NCBI GenBank assembly: GCA_025055235.1
Contig: JANWYN010000095.1
Coordinates: 1 to 40,806 of the forward strand
Origin: Candidatus Roseilinea sp.
Lineage (GTDB): Bacteria > Chloroflexota > Anaerolineae > J036 > Brachytrichaceae
Reading direction: 5' to 3'
DNA length: 40,806 bases
Part shown: positions 25,943-32,490 of the stretch, piece after piece
How positions within the stretch are numbered: the first letter of the stretch is position 1
Layout of the letters: each line of letters opens with the position of its first letter
Translations under genes and position numbers: made by a program
The notes under the pieces: generated by a model
Databases searched by the model: none
What the model saw: only the letters and a program-made list of their open reading frames with translations
What the model was told of the DNA's origin: nothing

Positions 25943-27055
25943 ATGAACGCCGAGCTGCCGTATTACCTGGCTTTCGCGCGCGTCAAGGGCATCGGCGCTG
26001 TGCGTGTTCGGAAGCTGAAAGCACACTTCGGCTCGTTGCAGCTCGCGTGGTCTGCCGGTGAGTTCGACCTGACCGCAGCCGGCCTGGACGCGAGGACGAT
26101 CGGAGCGCTGGCCCAGGCGCGCCGGAGTATCGTCCCGGAGCAAGAGGTCGAACGCTTAGCAAACGTCGGCGCGACGGCATTCACGTGGGAAGACGCCGGC
26201 TATCCTAAATTGCTGCGGGAAGTGGCCGATCCGCCGCCGGTGTTATTCGTGAAGGGTGCGCTGGCCGAAGCAGACGCGTGGGCGGTGAGCATCGTCGGCA
26301 CGCGCCGCGCGACGGTGTATGGCCGAGAGGTAGCGGAGATGTTAGCCGGTGAGCTGGCGCGTAACAACATCACCATCGTCAGCGGCATGGCCCGTGGGAT
26401 TGATGCCGTCGCTCACCAGGCGGCACTGAAGGCCGGCGGCCGCACCTTGGCCGTGCTGGGCTGCGGCGTAGACGTGGTATATCCGCCCGAACATCGCAAG
26501 TTGGCGCAACAGATCGCTGAGAACGGCGCGCTGGTCAGCGACTATCCGATCGGCACGCCGCCGGACGCGGCGAATTTCCCGCCGCGCAACCGCATCATCA
26601 GCGGGCTCAGCTTGGGCGTGGTGGTGGTTGAAGCCGATGAGCACAGCGGCGCGCTGATCACCGCCGAGTTCGCTGCTGAACAGGGCCGCGATGTGTTTGC
26701 CGTGCCGGGGAACATCTTCAACCGCACCAGCCGCGGCACCAACCGGCTCATTCAGCAAGGCGCGCACATCGTGCTCGATGTGCAGAGCGTCTTGGAGGAG
26801 TTGAACCTCAACATGGTGGCGGATCGTGTGGAGGTCGAAGCCGCGGTGCCGGAGAACGATACCGAGCGAGAGATCCTGGCGCGTCTCTCGCACGAGCCGA
26901 CGCAGGTGGACGAGCTGGTGCGCGCGCTTGCGATGCCTGCTGCCGACGTCACGGCGACGCTGGCGCTGATGGAGCTAAAAGGGCTGGTGCGCCAGGCGAC
27001 CGGCACGAGCTACGTCCTGGCGCGCGAAGCGCGTGTGGCGTATCGGGTGGATTGA
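25943..27055 (+). CDS. dprA: DNA processing protein DprA
   Basis: 370 residues, the usual length. A helix-hairpin-helix start (LAFARVKGIGAVRVRKLKAHFG) leads to the extended Rossmann fold that binds single-stranded DNA and RecA (VSIVGTRRATVYGREVAEML, VSGMARGIDAVAHQAAL, LGCGVDVVYPPEH, FPPRNRIISGLS, GALITAEFAAEQGRDVFAVP). A C-terminal winged-helix domain (about 300-370) follows. DprA loads RecA onto incoming DNA in natural transformation. It sits inside the exopolysaccharide locus, in the same direction, which is unusual and suggests insertion or simple co-location. No Shine-Dalgarno is seen before the ATG. Confidence 0.96.
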   Translation: MNAELPYYLAFARVKGIGAVRVRKLKAHFGSLQLAWSAGEFDLTAAGLDARTIGALAQARRSIVPEQEVERLANVGATAFTWEDAGYPKLLREVADPPPVLFVKGALAEADAWAVSIVGTRRATVYGREVAEMLAGELARNNITIVSGMARGIDAVAHQAALKAGGRTLAVLGCGVDVVYPPEHRKLAQQIAENGALVSDYPIGTPPDAANFPPRNRIISGLSLGVVVVEADEHSGALITAEFAAEQGRDVFAVPGNIFNRTSRGTNRLIQQGAHIVLDVQSVLEELNLNMVADRVEVEAAVPENDTEREILARLSHEPTQVDELVRALAMPAADVTATLALMELKGLVRQATGTSYVLAREARVAYRVD

Positions 27056-27056
27056 A

Positions 27057-27105
27057 GGTCAGGGGCCAGGGATCAGGGGTCGGGGGTCAGGGGCCAGGGG
27101 TCAGG
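27057..27105. repeat. Heptamer array (GGTCAGG type) after dprA
   Basis: Seven phased heptamers without a break: GGTCAGG, GGCCAGG, GATCAGG, GGTCGGG, GGTCAGG, GGCCAGG, GGTCAGG. It starts one base after the dprA stop codon. Confidence 0.95.
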
Positions 27106-27115
27106 TCAATCACCG

Positions 27116-27185
27116 GTTACCAGTTACCAATTACCAATCATCAATCATCAATCATCAATCATCAATCATTACTCACCACTCATCG
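27116..27185. repeat. Heptamer array (ATCATCA type) leading into manC
   Basis: Ten phased heptamers: GTTACCA twice, ATTACCA, ATCATCA four times, ATCATTA, CTCACCA, CTCATCG, ending five bases before the manC ATG. The unit drifts stepwise along the array. It is separate from the GGTCAGG array by 10 bases. It is open in the manC frame, so a longer N-terminus is possible but is repeat-encoded. Confidence 0.95.
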
Positions 27186-27189
27186 AGAC

Positions 27190-28263
27190 ATGTATCACGC
27201 ACTCATCATGGCCGGCGGGAGCGGCACGCGCCTTTGGCCGCTCAGTCGCAAAGATCGCCCCAAGCAATCGTTGGCGCTCGTCGAAGAACGGACGATGTTT
27301 CAAGTGACCGTCTATCGGCTGCAGCCGCTCATTCCACTGGAACGCGTGCATGTGGTCACCAATGCACAGATGGCTGCGATCTTCAAGGAGCAGGTGCCGG
27401 ACATCCCGGAGGCCAACTACATCATCGAGCCCAGCGCGAAGGATAACGGCCCGGCGGTCGGCCTGGCCCTCACGCACATCGCGCATGCCGACCCGGATGC
27501 CACGGTAGCGATCCTAACCGCCGACCATCACATCGGTAAGACGGCGGAATTCCATAGGGCGTTGCAGGCAGCCTACGAAGTTGCCCAAGATGACTACATC
27601 GTCACCCTCGGCATCATGCCGACGTATCCTTCGACCGGCTTCGGCTACATCGAGCGCGGCGATGCGATGGAGACGCGATACGGCCTCGAAGTCTTTCACG
27701 CCCGGCGCTTCACCGAGAAGCCGCAGTTGGAGTTGGCAGAGGCGTATCTCGCCGATGGCCGGCATTCCTGGAACAGCGGCATGTTCATCATGAAGTGCCG
27801 TGTCGGGTTGCACGAATTCGAGCGCCAACAGCCGGAATTCGCTGCGGCCCTGGCTCGGCTGGCGACGACGATCGGCAGCCCGACCTACGACGATGCGCTT
27901 CGAGCCGCTTGGGATGTCGCGCCGAAGAAGTCCATAGACTATGCCATCATGGAAGGCGCCGAGCGCGTCGCCGTCATCCCGGTAGATATTGACTGGAGCG
28001 ACATCGGCAGTTGGGCTTCGCTGTTGGACATCCTGCCCAAAGATGCGCAGGGCAACGCGTTCTTCGGCGATCAGGTTCTGGCGATCGAGACCAGCAACAC
28101 CCTGGTGCGCACCAGCAACCGCTTCGTCGCCGTCATGGGCTTGAAAGACGCCGTCATTGTGGATACGCCCGATGCGTTGCTGGTATGCTCACTGGATCGC
28201 GTCGCCGATCTCAAGCAGATCGTGGAACGGCTGCGCCAGGCGCGGCGTGACGATCTGCTCTGA
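27190..28263 (+). CDS. manC: Mannose-1-phosphate guanylyltransferase
   Basis: 357 residues from the ATG at 27190, where the nucleotidyltransferase signature begins (ALIMAGGSGTRLWPLSRKDR, residues 4-23, with PKQ at 24-26). It makes GDP-mannose from mannose-1-phosphate and GTP. Further motifs are NYIIEPSAKDNGPAVGLAL, the TADHHI loop, GFGYIERG, RFTEKP (near 174-179), WNSGMF and DIDWSDIGSW. The length matches the single-function type without the C-terminal isomerase domain. Downstream chain-length genes follow with 4-base spacing, so GDP-mannose is probably a donor for this exopolysaccharide. A heptamer array forms its leader. Confidence 0.96.
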   Translation: MYHALIMAGGSGTRLWPLSRKDRPKQSLALVEERTMFQVTVYRLQPLIPLERVHVVTNAQMAAIFKEQVPDIPEANYIIEPSAKDNGPAVGLALTHIAHADPDATVAILTADHHIGKTAEFHRALQAAYEVAQDDYIVTLGIMPTYPSTGFGYIERGDAMETRYGLEVFHARRFTEKPQLELAEAYLADGRHSWNSGMFIMKCRVGLHEFERQQPEFAAALARLATTIGSPTYDDALRAAWDVAPKKSIDYAIMEGAERVAVIPVDIDWSDIGSWASLLDILPKDAQGNAFFGDQVLAIETSNTLVRTSNRFVAVMGLKDAVIVDTPDALLVCSLDRVADLKQIVERLRQARRDDLL

Positions 28264-28267
28264 ACGC

Positions 28268-28948
28268 ATGCTTGCCGATTACGCTCGAATTTTGCTGCGG
28301 CGTTGGTGGCTGGTGCTGCTGCCGGCTGCGCTGATCTTAGCGGTCACGCTGCTCACGACGCGGCCGACGCCGCCGACCTACGTTGTGACGATGTCGTTCG
28401 CGGTCGGCCTCCCGCCGGAGCCGCTGCGCGAGCAGGCATACAACTACGACCGGCATTACAACTGGCTGGCGTCGGAGTATGTCACGCAAGGCTTCTCGCT
28501 GATCATCGGCAAAGGCGCGTTCGCCGATAACGTGGCCAAGCGGCTGGCGCAGCGCGATGTAACGCTGCCCGCCCCGCTCGCCGGCGCGATTCGTTCGGAG
28601 TATCGCTCGAGCGTGATGGTCGTCTATGTGTCGTGGCCCGATCCTGAGATCGCGGCGCAGATCGCCCAAGCGGTGGTGGACGAGTTGAACGAGAACTACG
28701 AAGCCTACTGGCCGCAACTGAAGGGCGCAGGCGCTTCGCCGGTGCGGCTCATGGATCCGATCGTGCCCGTGCCGACGGCGGCGCCCCTACGCGATCGCTT
28801 CGACTTGCCGGTGCGCATCGTACTCGGCTTGCTCGGCGGTGCAGCGCTGGTCTTGTTGTGGCATCATTTCGACCCAGTCATCAGGGAGCGCCACGAAATT
28901 GAACGCATGGGGCTGAACGTCATCGGCGAAATCCCTGAGCGGCTTTAG
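28268..28948 (+). CDS. Wzz/YveK-type polysaccharide chain-length protein, first copy
   Basis: 226 residues: a first membrane segment (about 13-30, RWWLVLLPAALILAVTLLTT), a periplasmic part of about 150 residues rich in helix, a second membrane segment (about 178-200, RIVLGLLGGAALVLLWHHF) and a short cytosolic tail ending GLNVIGEIPERL, which matches the end of Wzz/Wzc-type co-polymerases (the G(x)IP element). The family sets chain length and helps export of polysaccharide. The start lies 4 bases after manC. Two such proteins in a row, with a kinase-like ATPase third, is a split Wzc arrangement. Confidence 0.82.
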   Translation: MLADYARILLRRWWLVLLPAALILAVTLLTTRPTPPTYVVTMSFAVGLPPEPLREQAYNYDRHYNWLASEYVTQGFSLIIGKGAFADNVAKRLAQRDVTLPAPLAGAIRSEYRSSVMVVYVSWPDPEIAAQIAQAVVDELNENYEAYWPQLKGAGASPVRLMDPIVPVPTAAPLRDRFDLPVRIVLGLLGGAALVLLWHHFDPVIRERHEIERMGLNVIGEIPERL

Positions 28949-28964
28949 AGGTTGCTCGCGAAAG

Positions 28965-29615
28965 ATGGAGCTACAAGACTATCTTCAGATCATCAAGCGG
29001 CGCTGGTGGATCGTCGTGCTAACGGCGCTGATCGCAGCGGCCAGCGCGTTCGTCTTCAGCCGGCTGCAGACACCGATTTACAAGTCTTCCATGAAACTGA
29101 CGATCCAGCCGGCGCGCACCGACTTCGGCCAAACCCAAGCTGCCAAACAGTTGCTGCTGTCCTACATCAGCATCATTCGCACCGAGCGCAATGCGGCGGA
29201 GGTCGGTAAGCGCTTGCAGTTGGACTACTCGCCGGCCTACATCTACGGCCAGACGCGCATGGCCGACGACGCTGCCAGCTACGGCGTGGAGATCGAAGTG
29301 CGCGATTACGATGGCGAGACGGCCAATCGCATCGCACGGGAGTGGGCGCAGTTGTTCGTCGAGTTTCGCAACCGCGACAACGCCAAGCAGCGCCGCGAGG
29401 ATCGCGTCGAAGCGATCATGGGCGACGACCCGCGCTACGTTCAGGATTACCCGCGCACCGGCGTGAACACAGCAGCAGGTGGGCTGTTGGGCTTGGCTGC
29501 CGGTGTGGCGATCGTGGTGATGCTCGAATGGCGCCAATCCGCGCTGCTGCGCACGCCAAAGGACGTCGAACGCAACCTGGCGCTCCCCGTCGTCGGCGCT
29601 ATCCCGGCCGATTGA
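28965..29615 (+). CDS. Wzz/YveK-type polysaccharide chain-length protein, second copy
   Basis: 216 residues with the same layout: LQDYLQIIKRRWWIVVLTAL (first membrane segment about 13-32), periplasmic region with KLTIQPARTDFG and LQLDYSPAYIYGQ, second membrane segment about 166-186, and cytosolic tail KDVERNLALPVVGAIPAD. It is a better family match than its neighbour. In Gram-positive-type systems such a protein activates a separate cytosolic tyrosine kinase; the kinase-like gene starts 6 bases later. Confidence 0.9.
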   Translation: MELQDYLQIIKRRWWIVVLTALIAAASAFVFSRLQTPIYKSSMKLTIQPARTDFGQTQAAKQLLLSYISIIRTERNAAEVGKRLQLDYSPAYIYGQTRMADDAASYGVEIEVRDYDGETANRIAREWAQLFVEFRNRDNAKQRREDRVEAIMGDDPRYVQDYPRTGVNTAAGGLLGLAAGVAIVVMLEWRQSALLRTPKDVERNLALPVVGAIPAD

Positions 29616-29621
29616 TCTACC

Positions 29622-30248
29622 ATGAATCTCATTACACTCACCGAACCGAAATCGCCCGCTGCGGAGGCGTATCGCACGCTGCGCACGAACCTGCACTTCG
29701 CCATGCTCGATGCGCCGTTGCGGACGTTGCTTGTCGCTTCGCCGGATTCGGGCCGGACTGCGGCGAAGGTGCTGGCAAATTTGGCCGTCACGCTGGCGCA
29801 AATCGGGAAGCGCATCGTCGCCGTGGACGCCGATCTGCGCGAGCCGGCGTTGCACGCCGCCTTCGACGTGCCGAACGCGACCGGCCTGGCCGATTGGCTT
29901 GAAAGCAGCGTGAACGGCTCGGGCGAGCCTCCCTTACGCCCGACGGCGCTGCCGAACCTGAGCGTGTTGACCAGCGGGACGCTACCGGCCATCCCTGCGG
30001 ATCTCATCAGTTCAGATCGCATGGCCCGCGCCATCGAGCGATTGGCCGGCATGGCCGACTTAGTGCTGTTCAGCGCGCCGCCACTTGGCCAATTCAGCGA
30101 TGCCGCCGTGCTGGCTTCGCGCGTGGATGGTGTGTTGCTCGTCGTGGAGGCCGGCAAGACGCGGCGCGACGGCGCGCAACAGGCGAAAGATATCCTCGCT
30201 CGCGCACATGCGCGGCTGATCGGCGCCGTGATGTTGGGCGCGAAGTGA
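29622..30248 (+). CDS. CpsD/CapB-type tyrosine-kinase-like ATPase with degenerate nucleotide-binding motifs
   Basis: 208 residues with the ordered elements of bacterial tyrosine kinases: EAYRTLRTNLHFAM (16-29, the family opening), a Walker A position at 39-48, Walker A' IVAVDADLREP (65-74), the SVLTSGTLPAIPADLI segment, and a Walker B position at 147-154. The Walker A, normally GxGKST, reads SPDSGRTAA: the catalytic Lys is Arg45 and the Ser/Thr that follows is changed. Walker B, normally IIDTPP, reads LFSAPP, so its Asp is Ser151. There is no C-terminal tyrosine cluster. It is therefore likely a pseudokinase or a regulatory partner for the upstream Wzz-type proteins. Membership in the family is secure; the loss of activity is inferred. 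Confidence 0.85.
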   Translation: MNLITLTEPKSPAAEAYRTLRTNLHFAMLDAPLRTLLVASPDSGRTAAKVLANLAVTLAQIGKRIVAVDADLREPALHAAFDVPNATGLADWLESSVNGSGEPPLRPTALPNLSVLTSGTLPAIPADLISSDRMARAIERLAGMADLVLFSAPPLGQFSDAAVLASRVDGVLLVVEAGKTRRDGAQQAKDILARAHARLIGAVMLGAK

Positions 30249-30274
30249 AATTACGATCACGCGTCGGGTATAAT
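30246..30274 (+). promoter_or_regulatory. Sigma-70-type promoter before the unknown gene pair
   Basis: A perfect -10 TATAAT at 30269-30274 with TGAAAT at 30246-30251, 17 bases apart. Transcription would start near 30281, only about 8 bases before the GTG at 30289, so the mRNA leader would be very short. It begins at the end of the kinase-like gene and separates the polysaccharide locus from the next genes. Confidence 0.6.
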
Positions 30275-30288
30275 CTTCATGCTAACTC

Positions 30289-31872
30289 GTGGAGAAGGTC
30301 CTCGATCGCGTGATACATCGCCCAACCCAAACCTCAGACTACTGGTCCGCCCTTACGATCACCGCGGACGATGCTGAGTTTCTTTACGGTTTCATTCTCG
30401 AAGCAGGCAAACCCCAACGCATTGCCGATTTAGCGCAAGCGCTTATCCGCCACCGTGTTGAGCAAGAGAACGCCACCTTGCGTCGCCAATGGTCCGGCAA
30501 CAACGTCTATCAGCCGAAGAAGCGCTATACAGTTGGCGAACGACTCGTCTTTCCCGCTTTGAAATTCGCTTCCGGCCAGGTCGTTGATGTGCGTCCGGGC
30601 AACAATCCCGACCTGGGCGAGTTCGAGGTCATCGCCGTGCAATTCGATGATGGCCGGCGCCGTGAATTCGCAGCCAACTATCAGCGCCCGCATCGGTTGA
30701 ACGACGAAGATGCAACTGCGTTGTTCGATGCCGCGCACCTTAAATCGCCGGAGGAGTTGTATGAAACGCACGGCCAGCAGGTCGCTGCCGTGCTCGCGGC
30801 TGCGCTCGAGAGCAACAACGAGTTCATTCGCATCGGCGACGAGTGGTTCTTGCGCGCGATGATGGCCGAGGTAAACATCGGCCATCTGAACTTGGCCGAA
30901 GCCGTGCTCGACATGGCGAACGGCGGGCCGCTGACGACAGACGTCATCCTGCGTGACCTAGGGCTCCCGCCAGACATCGGCGCGAACGTGCAGGCGGCCT
31001 CGCTGAACAACGCGCTGGCGATGGATTCGCGCTTCGACGAAGTCAGCCTGAACGACACGCCGGCCTGGTTCCTGCGGCGGTTGGAGCCGGCGGAGGTGCG
31101 GGAGATGCCGGAGCCGCTGCGCGCCGAGCGTTTACCCGGACGCACCACCATCAGCCCTGAATTGGCCGCCCTGGCCCGCGAGCTGGACGATGAGCTGGAA
31201 TTCGACGAAGCGACGCCGGTCGCGCCGGCGCGAAGCGCGACGCTCATCTTGACCTTCCCGCATCGCCGCGCCGGCACGCTGGGCTGGTCGCGCGCCGCGG
31301 CGTCGGTTTTGCCGCAATCGCGCAAGCCGCGCATCCCCATGCGCTTCAAAGATCGCCTGACACAAAAAGAAATGACCGTCTGGCTGGTGCGCGAGGGGCG
31401 CTACATTTGGGGGCTGGGCGATTGGTTCAAGGCCAATGACCTCCCCGCCGGCGCCTACATCGAGCTGGCGCGCAGCGACGCCGAGAACATCGTGTGGATA
31501 GACTATCGCCGGCGCAGGCCCAAGCGCGAGTGGGTGCGCGTCGCCAGCGTGCGCGATGGGCGATTGCACCTGGAGACGGCACAGCGCGCCGTGGCCTGCG
31601 AGGTGGATGAGTTAATGTCGGTGTTCGTGGACGACCCGCGCGCGCTCGATGCGCTGCGCAGCGAACGCCGGCGCGATGTGATGCAAGCGGTGCGCGAGGC
31701 CTTCCCGGAAATCGCCAAGCTCAGCCCGCAGGGCAACGTGCACGCCCGCACGCTCTACGCCGTGGTGAACGTGATCACACGCAGTGCGCCGACCGACGTG
31801 TTCGCCGCGCTGACGGCGATTGGCGCCTATGTGCCGGTGGGAGACAACTACTGGCATTTGGGCGAGCGTTGA
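30289..31872 (+). CDS. Conserved protein of unknown function with winged-helix-like segments
   Basis: 527 residues, starting at GTG behind a TATAAT box. I do not know its function; it looks like a family I associate with Chloroflexota. Residues about 22-65 (DDAEFLYGFILEAGKPQRIADLAQALI) look like a helical, possibly winged-helix unit. About 78-135 (YTVGERLVFPALKFASGQVV then GEFEVIAVQFDDGRRREFAAN) look like a beta-barrel of SH3/KOW type. About 190-265 (LNLAEAVLDMANGGPLTTDV then ALAMDSRFDEV and WFLRRLEP) resemble a HARE-type winged helix. The C-terminal half repeats a similar mix. There are no signal peptide or membrane segments, so it is cytosolic. A second unknown gene follows 11 bases later. 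A role in transcription or nucleic-acid binding is a guess from folds. Confidence 0.6.
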   Translation: MEKVLDRVIHRPTQTSDYWSALTITADDAEFLYGFILEAGKPQRIADLAQALIRHRVEQENATLRRQWSGNNVYQPKKRYTVGERLVFPALKFASGQVVDVRPGNNPDLGEFEVIAVQFDDGRRREFAANYQRPHRLNDEDATALFDAAHLKSPEELYETHGQQVAAVLAAALESNNEFIRIGDEWFLRAMMAEVNIGHLNLAEAVLDMANGGPLTTDVILRDLGLPPDIGANVQAASLNNALAMDSRFDEVSLNDTPAWFLRRLEPAEVREMPEPLRAERLPGRTTISPELAALARELDDELEFDEATPVAPARSATLILTFPHRRAGTLGWSRAAASVLPQSRKPRIPMRFKDRLTQKEMTVWLVREGRYIWGLGDWFKANDLPAGAYIELARSDAENIVWIDYRRRRPKREWVRVASVRDGRLHLETAQRAVACEVDELMSVFVDDPRALDALRSERRRDVMQAVREAFPEIAKLSPQGNVHARTLYAVVNVITRSAPTDVFAALTAIGAYVPVGDNYWHLGER

Positions 31873-31883
31873 TGTGACTGGCT

Positions 31884-32315
31884 GTGAGCCTACGAACGAT
31901 GAAGCTGCTGAGACCGACCGAGAACACGCCCTTTCACATTGACTACTCCTGGTTCGAGAAGAACGGCCAGGATGTAAACGTGCTGATTTACAAATGCTTG
32001 ACGCCGGAACAGCAGGAACGGCTGGCCGGCGTGCCGGTGGACGAGGCGCTCGACTTCGTGGACGAGGACACCGGCGAGGTGAAGCGTGTGACGCGCGCGA
32101 TGCAGATGCTCCGCACCGAGCGCGCCGACGATCCGACGTTCATCAGCCCGCGTTTGCCCCTGGCCGAGTCCGTCTTCCGCGTCTTCTTGCTCAACGACAA
32201 CCAGCCGCTGACGCCGGTCGAATTGGCAGCGCGCATCGGGCGCAAGCCGTCCGAGATCCTCGCCCAGCTTGGCGGCCGCGCTGTTTATAATGGCATCCGG
32301 CCGATTATGAACTAG
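31884..32315 (+). CDS. Small conserved protein of unknown function, partner of the preceding gene
   Basis: 143 residues from GTG 31884, or 138 from ATG 31899 (MKLLRPTENTPFHIDYSWFE), which may be the better start. An N-terminal part (FHIDYSWFEKNGQDVNVLIY, LTPEQQERL) leads to an acidic middle (DFVDEDTGEVKR) and a C-terminal helix-turn-helix-like stretch (PLTPVELAARIGRKPSEILAQLGG). It is probably co-transcribed with the 527-residue gene. Its TAG stop shares one base with the first base of the tRNA gene, so maturation of the tRNA would cut the mRNA at the stop codon. Confidence 0.65.
   Translation: MSLRTMKLLRPTENTPFHIDYSWFEKNGQDVNVLIYKCLTPEQQERLAGVPVDEALDFVDEDTGEVKRVTRAMQMLRTERADDPTFISPRLPLAESVFRVFLLNDNQPLTPVELAARIGRKPSEILAQLGGRAVYNGIRPIMN
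32286..32291 (+). promoter_or_regulatory. -10 box (TATAAT) for the tRNA inside the preceding gene
   Basis: A perfect TATAAT lies within the last codons of the unknown gene, 23 bases upstream of the mature tRNA 5' end. The -35 region is not recognisable at 16-18 bases. It may provide tRNA transcription independent of the protein genes. Confidence 0.45.
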
Positions 32316-32388
32316 CCCCCGTAGCTCAACAGGATAGAGCAGGGCACTTCTAATGCCGAGGTTGTGAGTTCGAGTCTCGCCGGGGGCG
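32315..32388 (+). tRNA. tRNA-Arg(TCT)
   Basis: A full cloverleaf of 74 bases. Acceptor stem GCCCCCG (32315-32321) pairs with CGGGGGC (32381-32387), discriminator G32388. D stem GCTC/GAGC. Anticodon loop CTTCTAA (32347-32353) with anticodon TCT at 32349-32351. T arm GTGAG-TTCGAGT-CTCGC (32364-32380). The first anticodon-stem pair (27-43) is G opposite G, a mismatch. CCA is not encoded. It decodes AGA, a rare codon in high-GC genomes. Its first base is also the last base of the upstream gene's stop codon. Confidence 0.96.
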
Positions 32389-32490
32389 TTCCTCACCATC
32401 AACCTCTCCGAAGGTATAGCTGGTTCTCTGTGGTGAACGAGCTTAAAGTTGGGTTGGCTACGCCACAGCACGGCCCGACTGCGTAAGCGC

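Noticed and set aside
27057-27185. Repeat arrays as a possible CRISPR
   Set aside because: Units are seven bases, adjacent and without spacers; no cas genes are near.
32416-32428. ATAGCTGGTTCTC, which also occurs in bacterial 23S rRNA
   Set aside because: A 13-base match is expected by chance at this scale, and flanking sequence does not continue the rRNA match.
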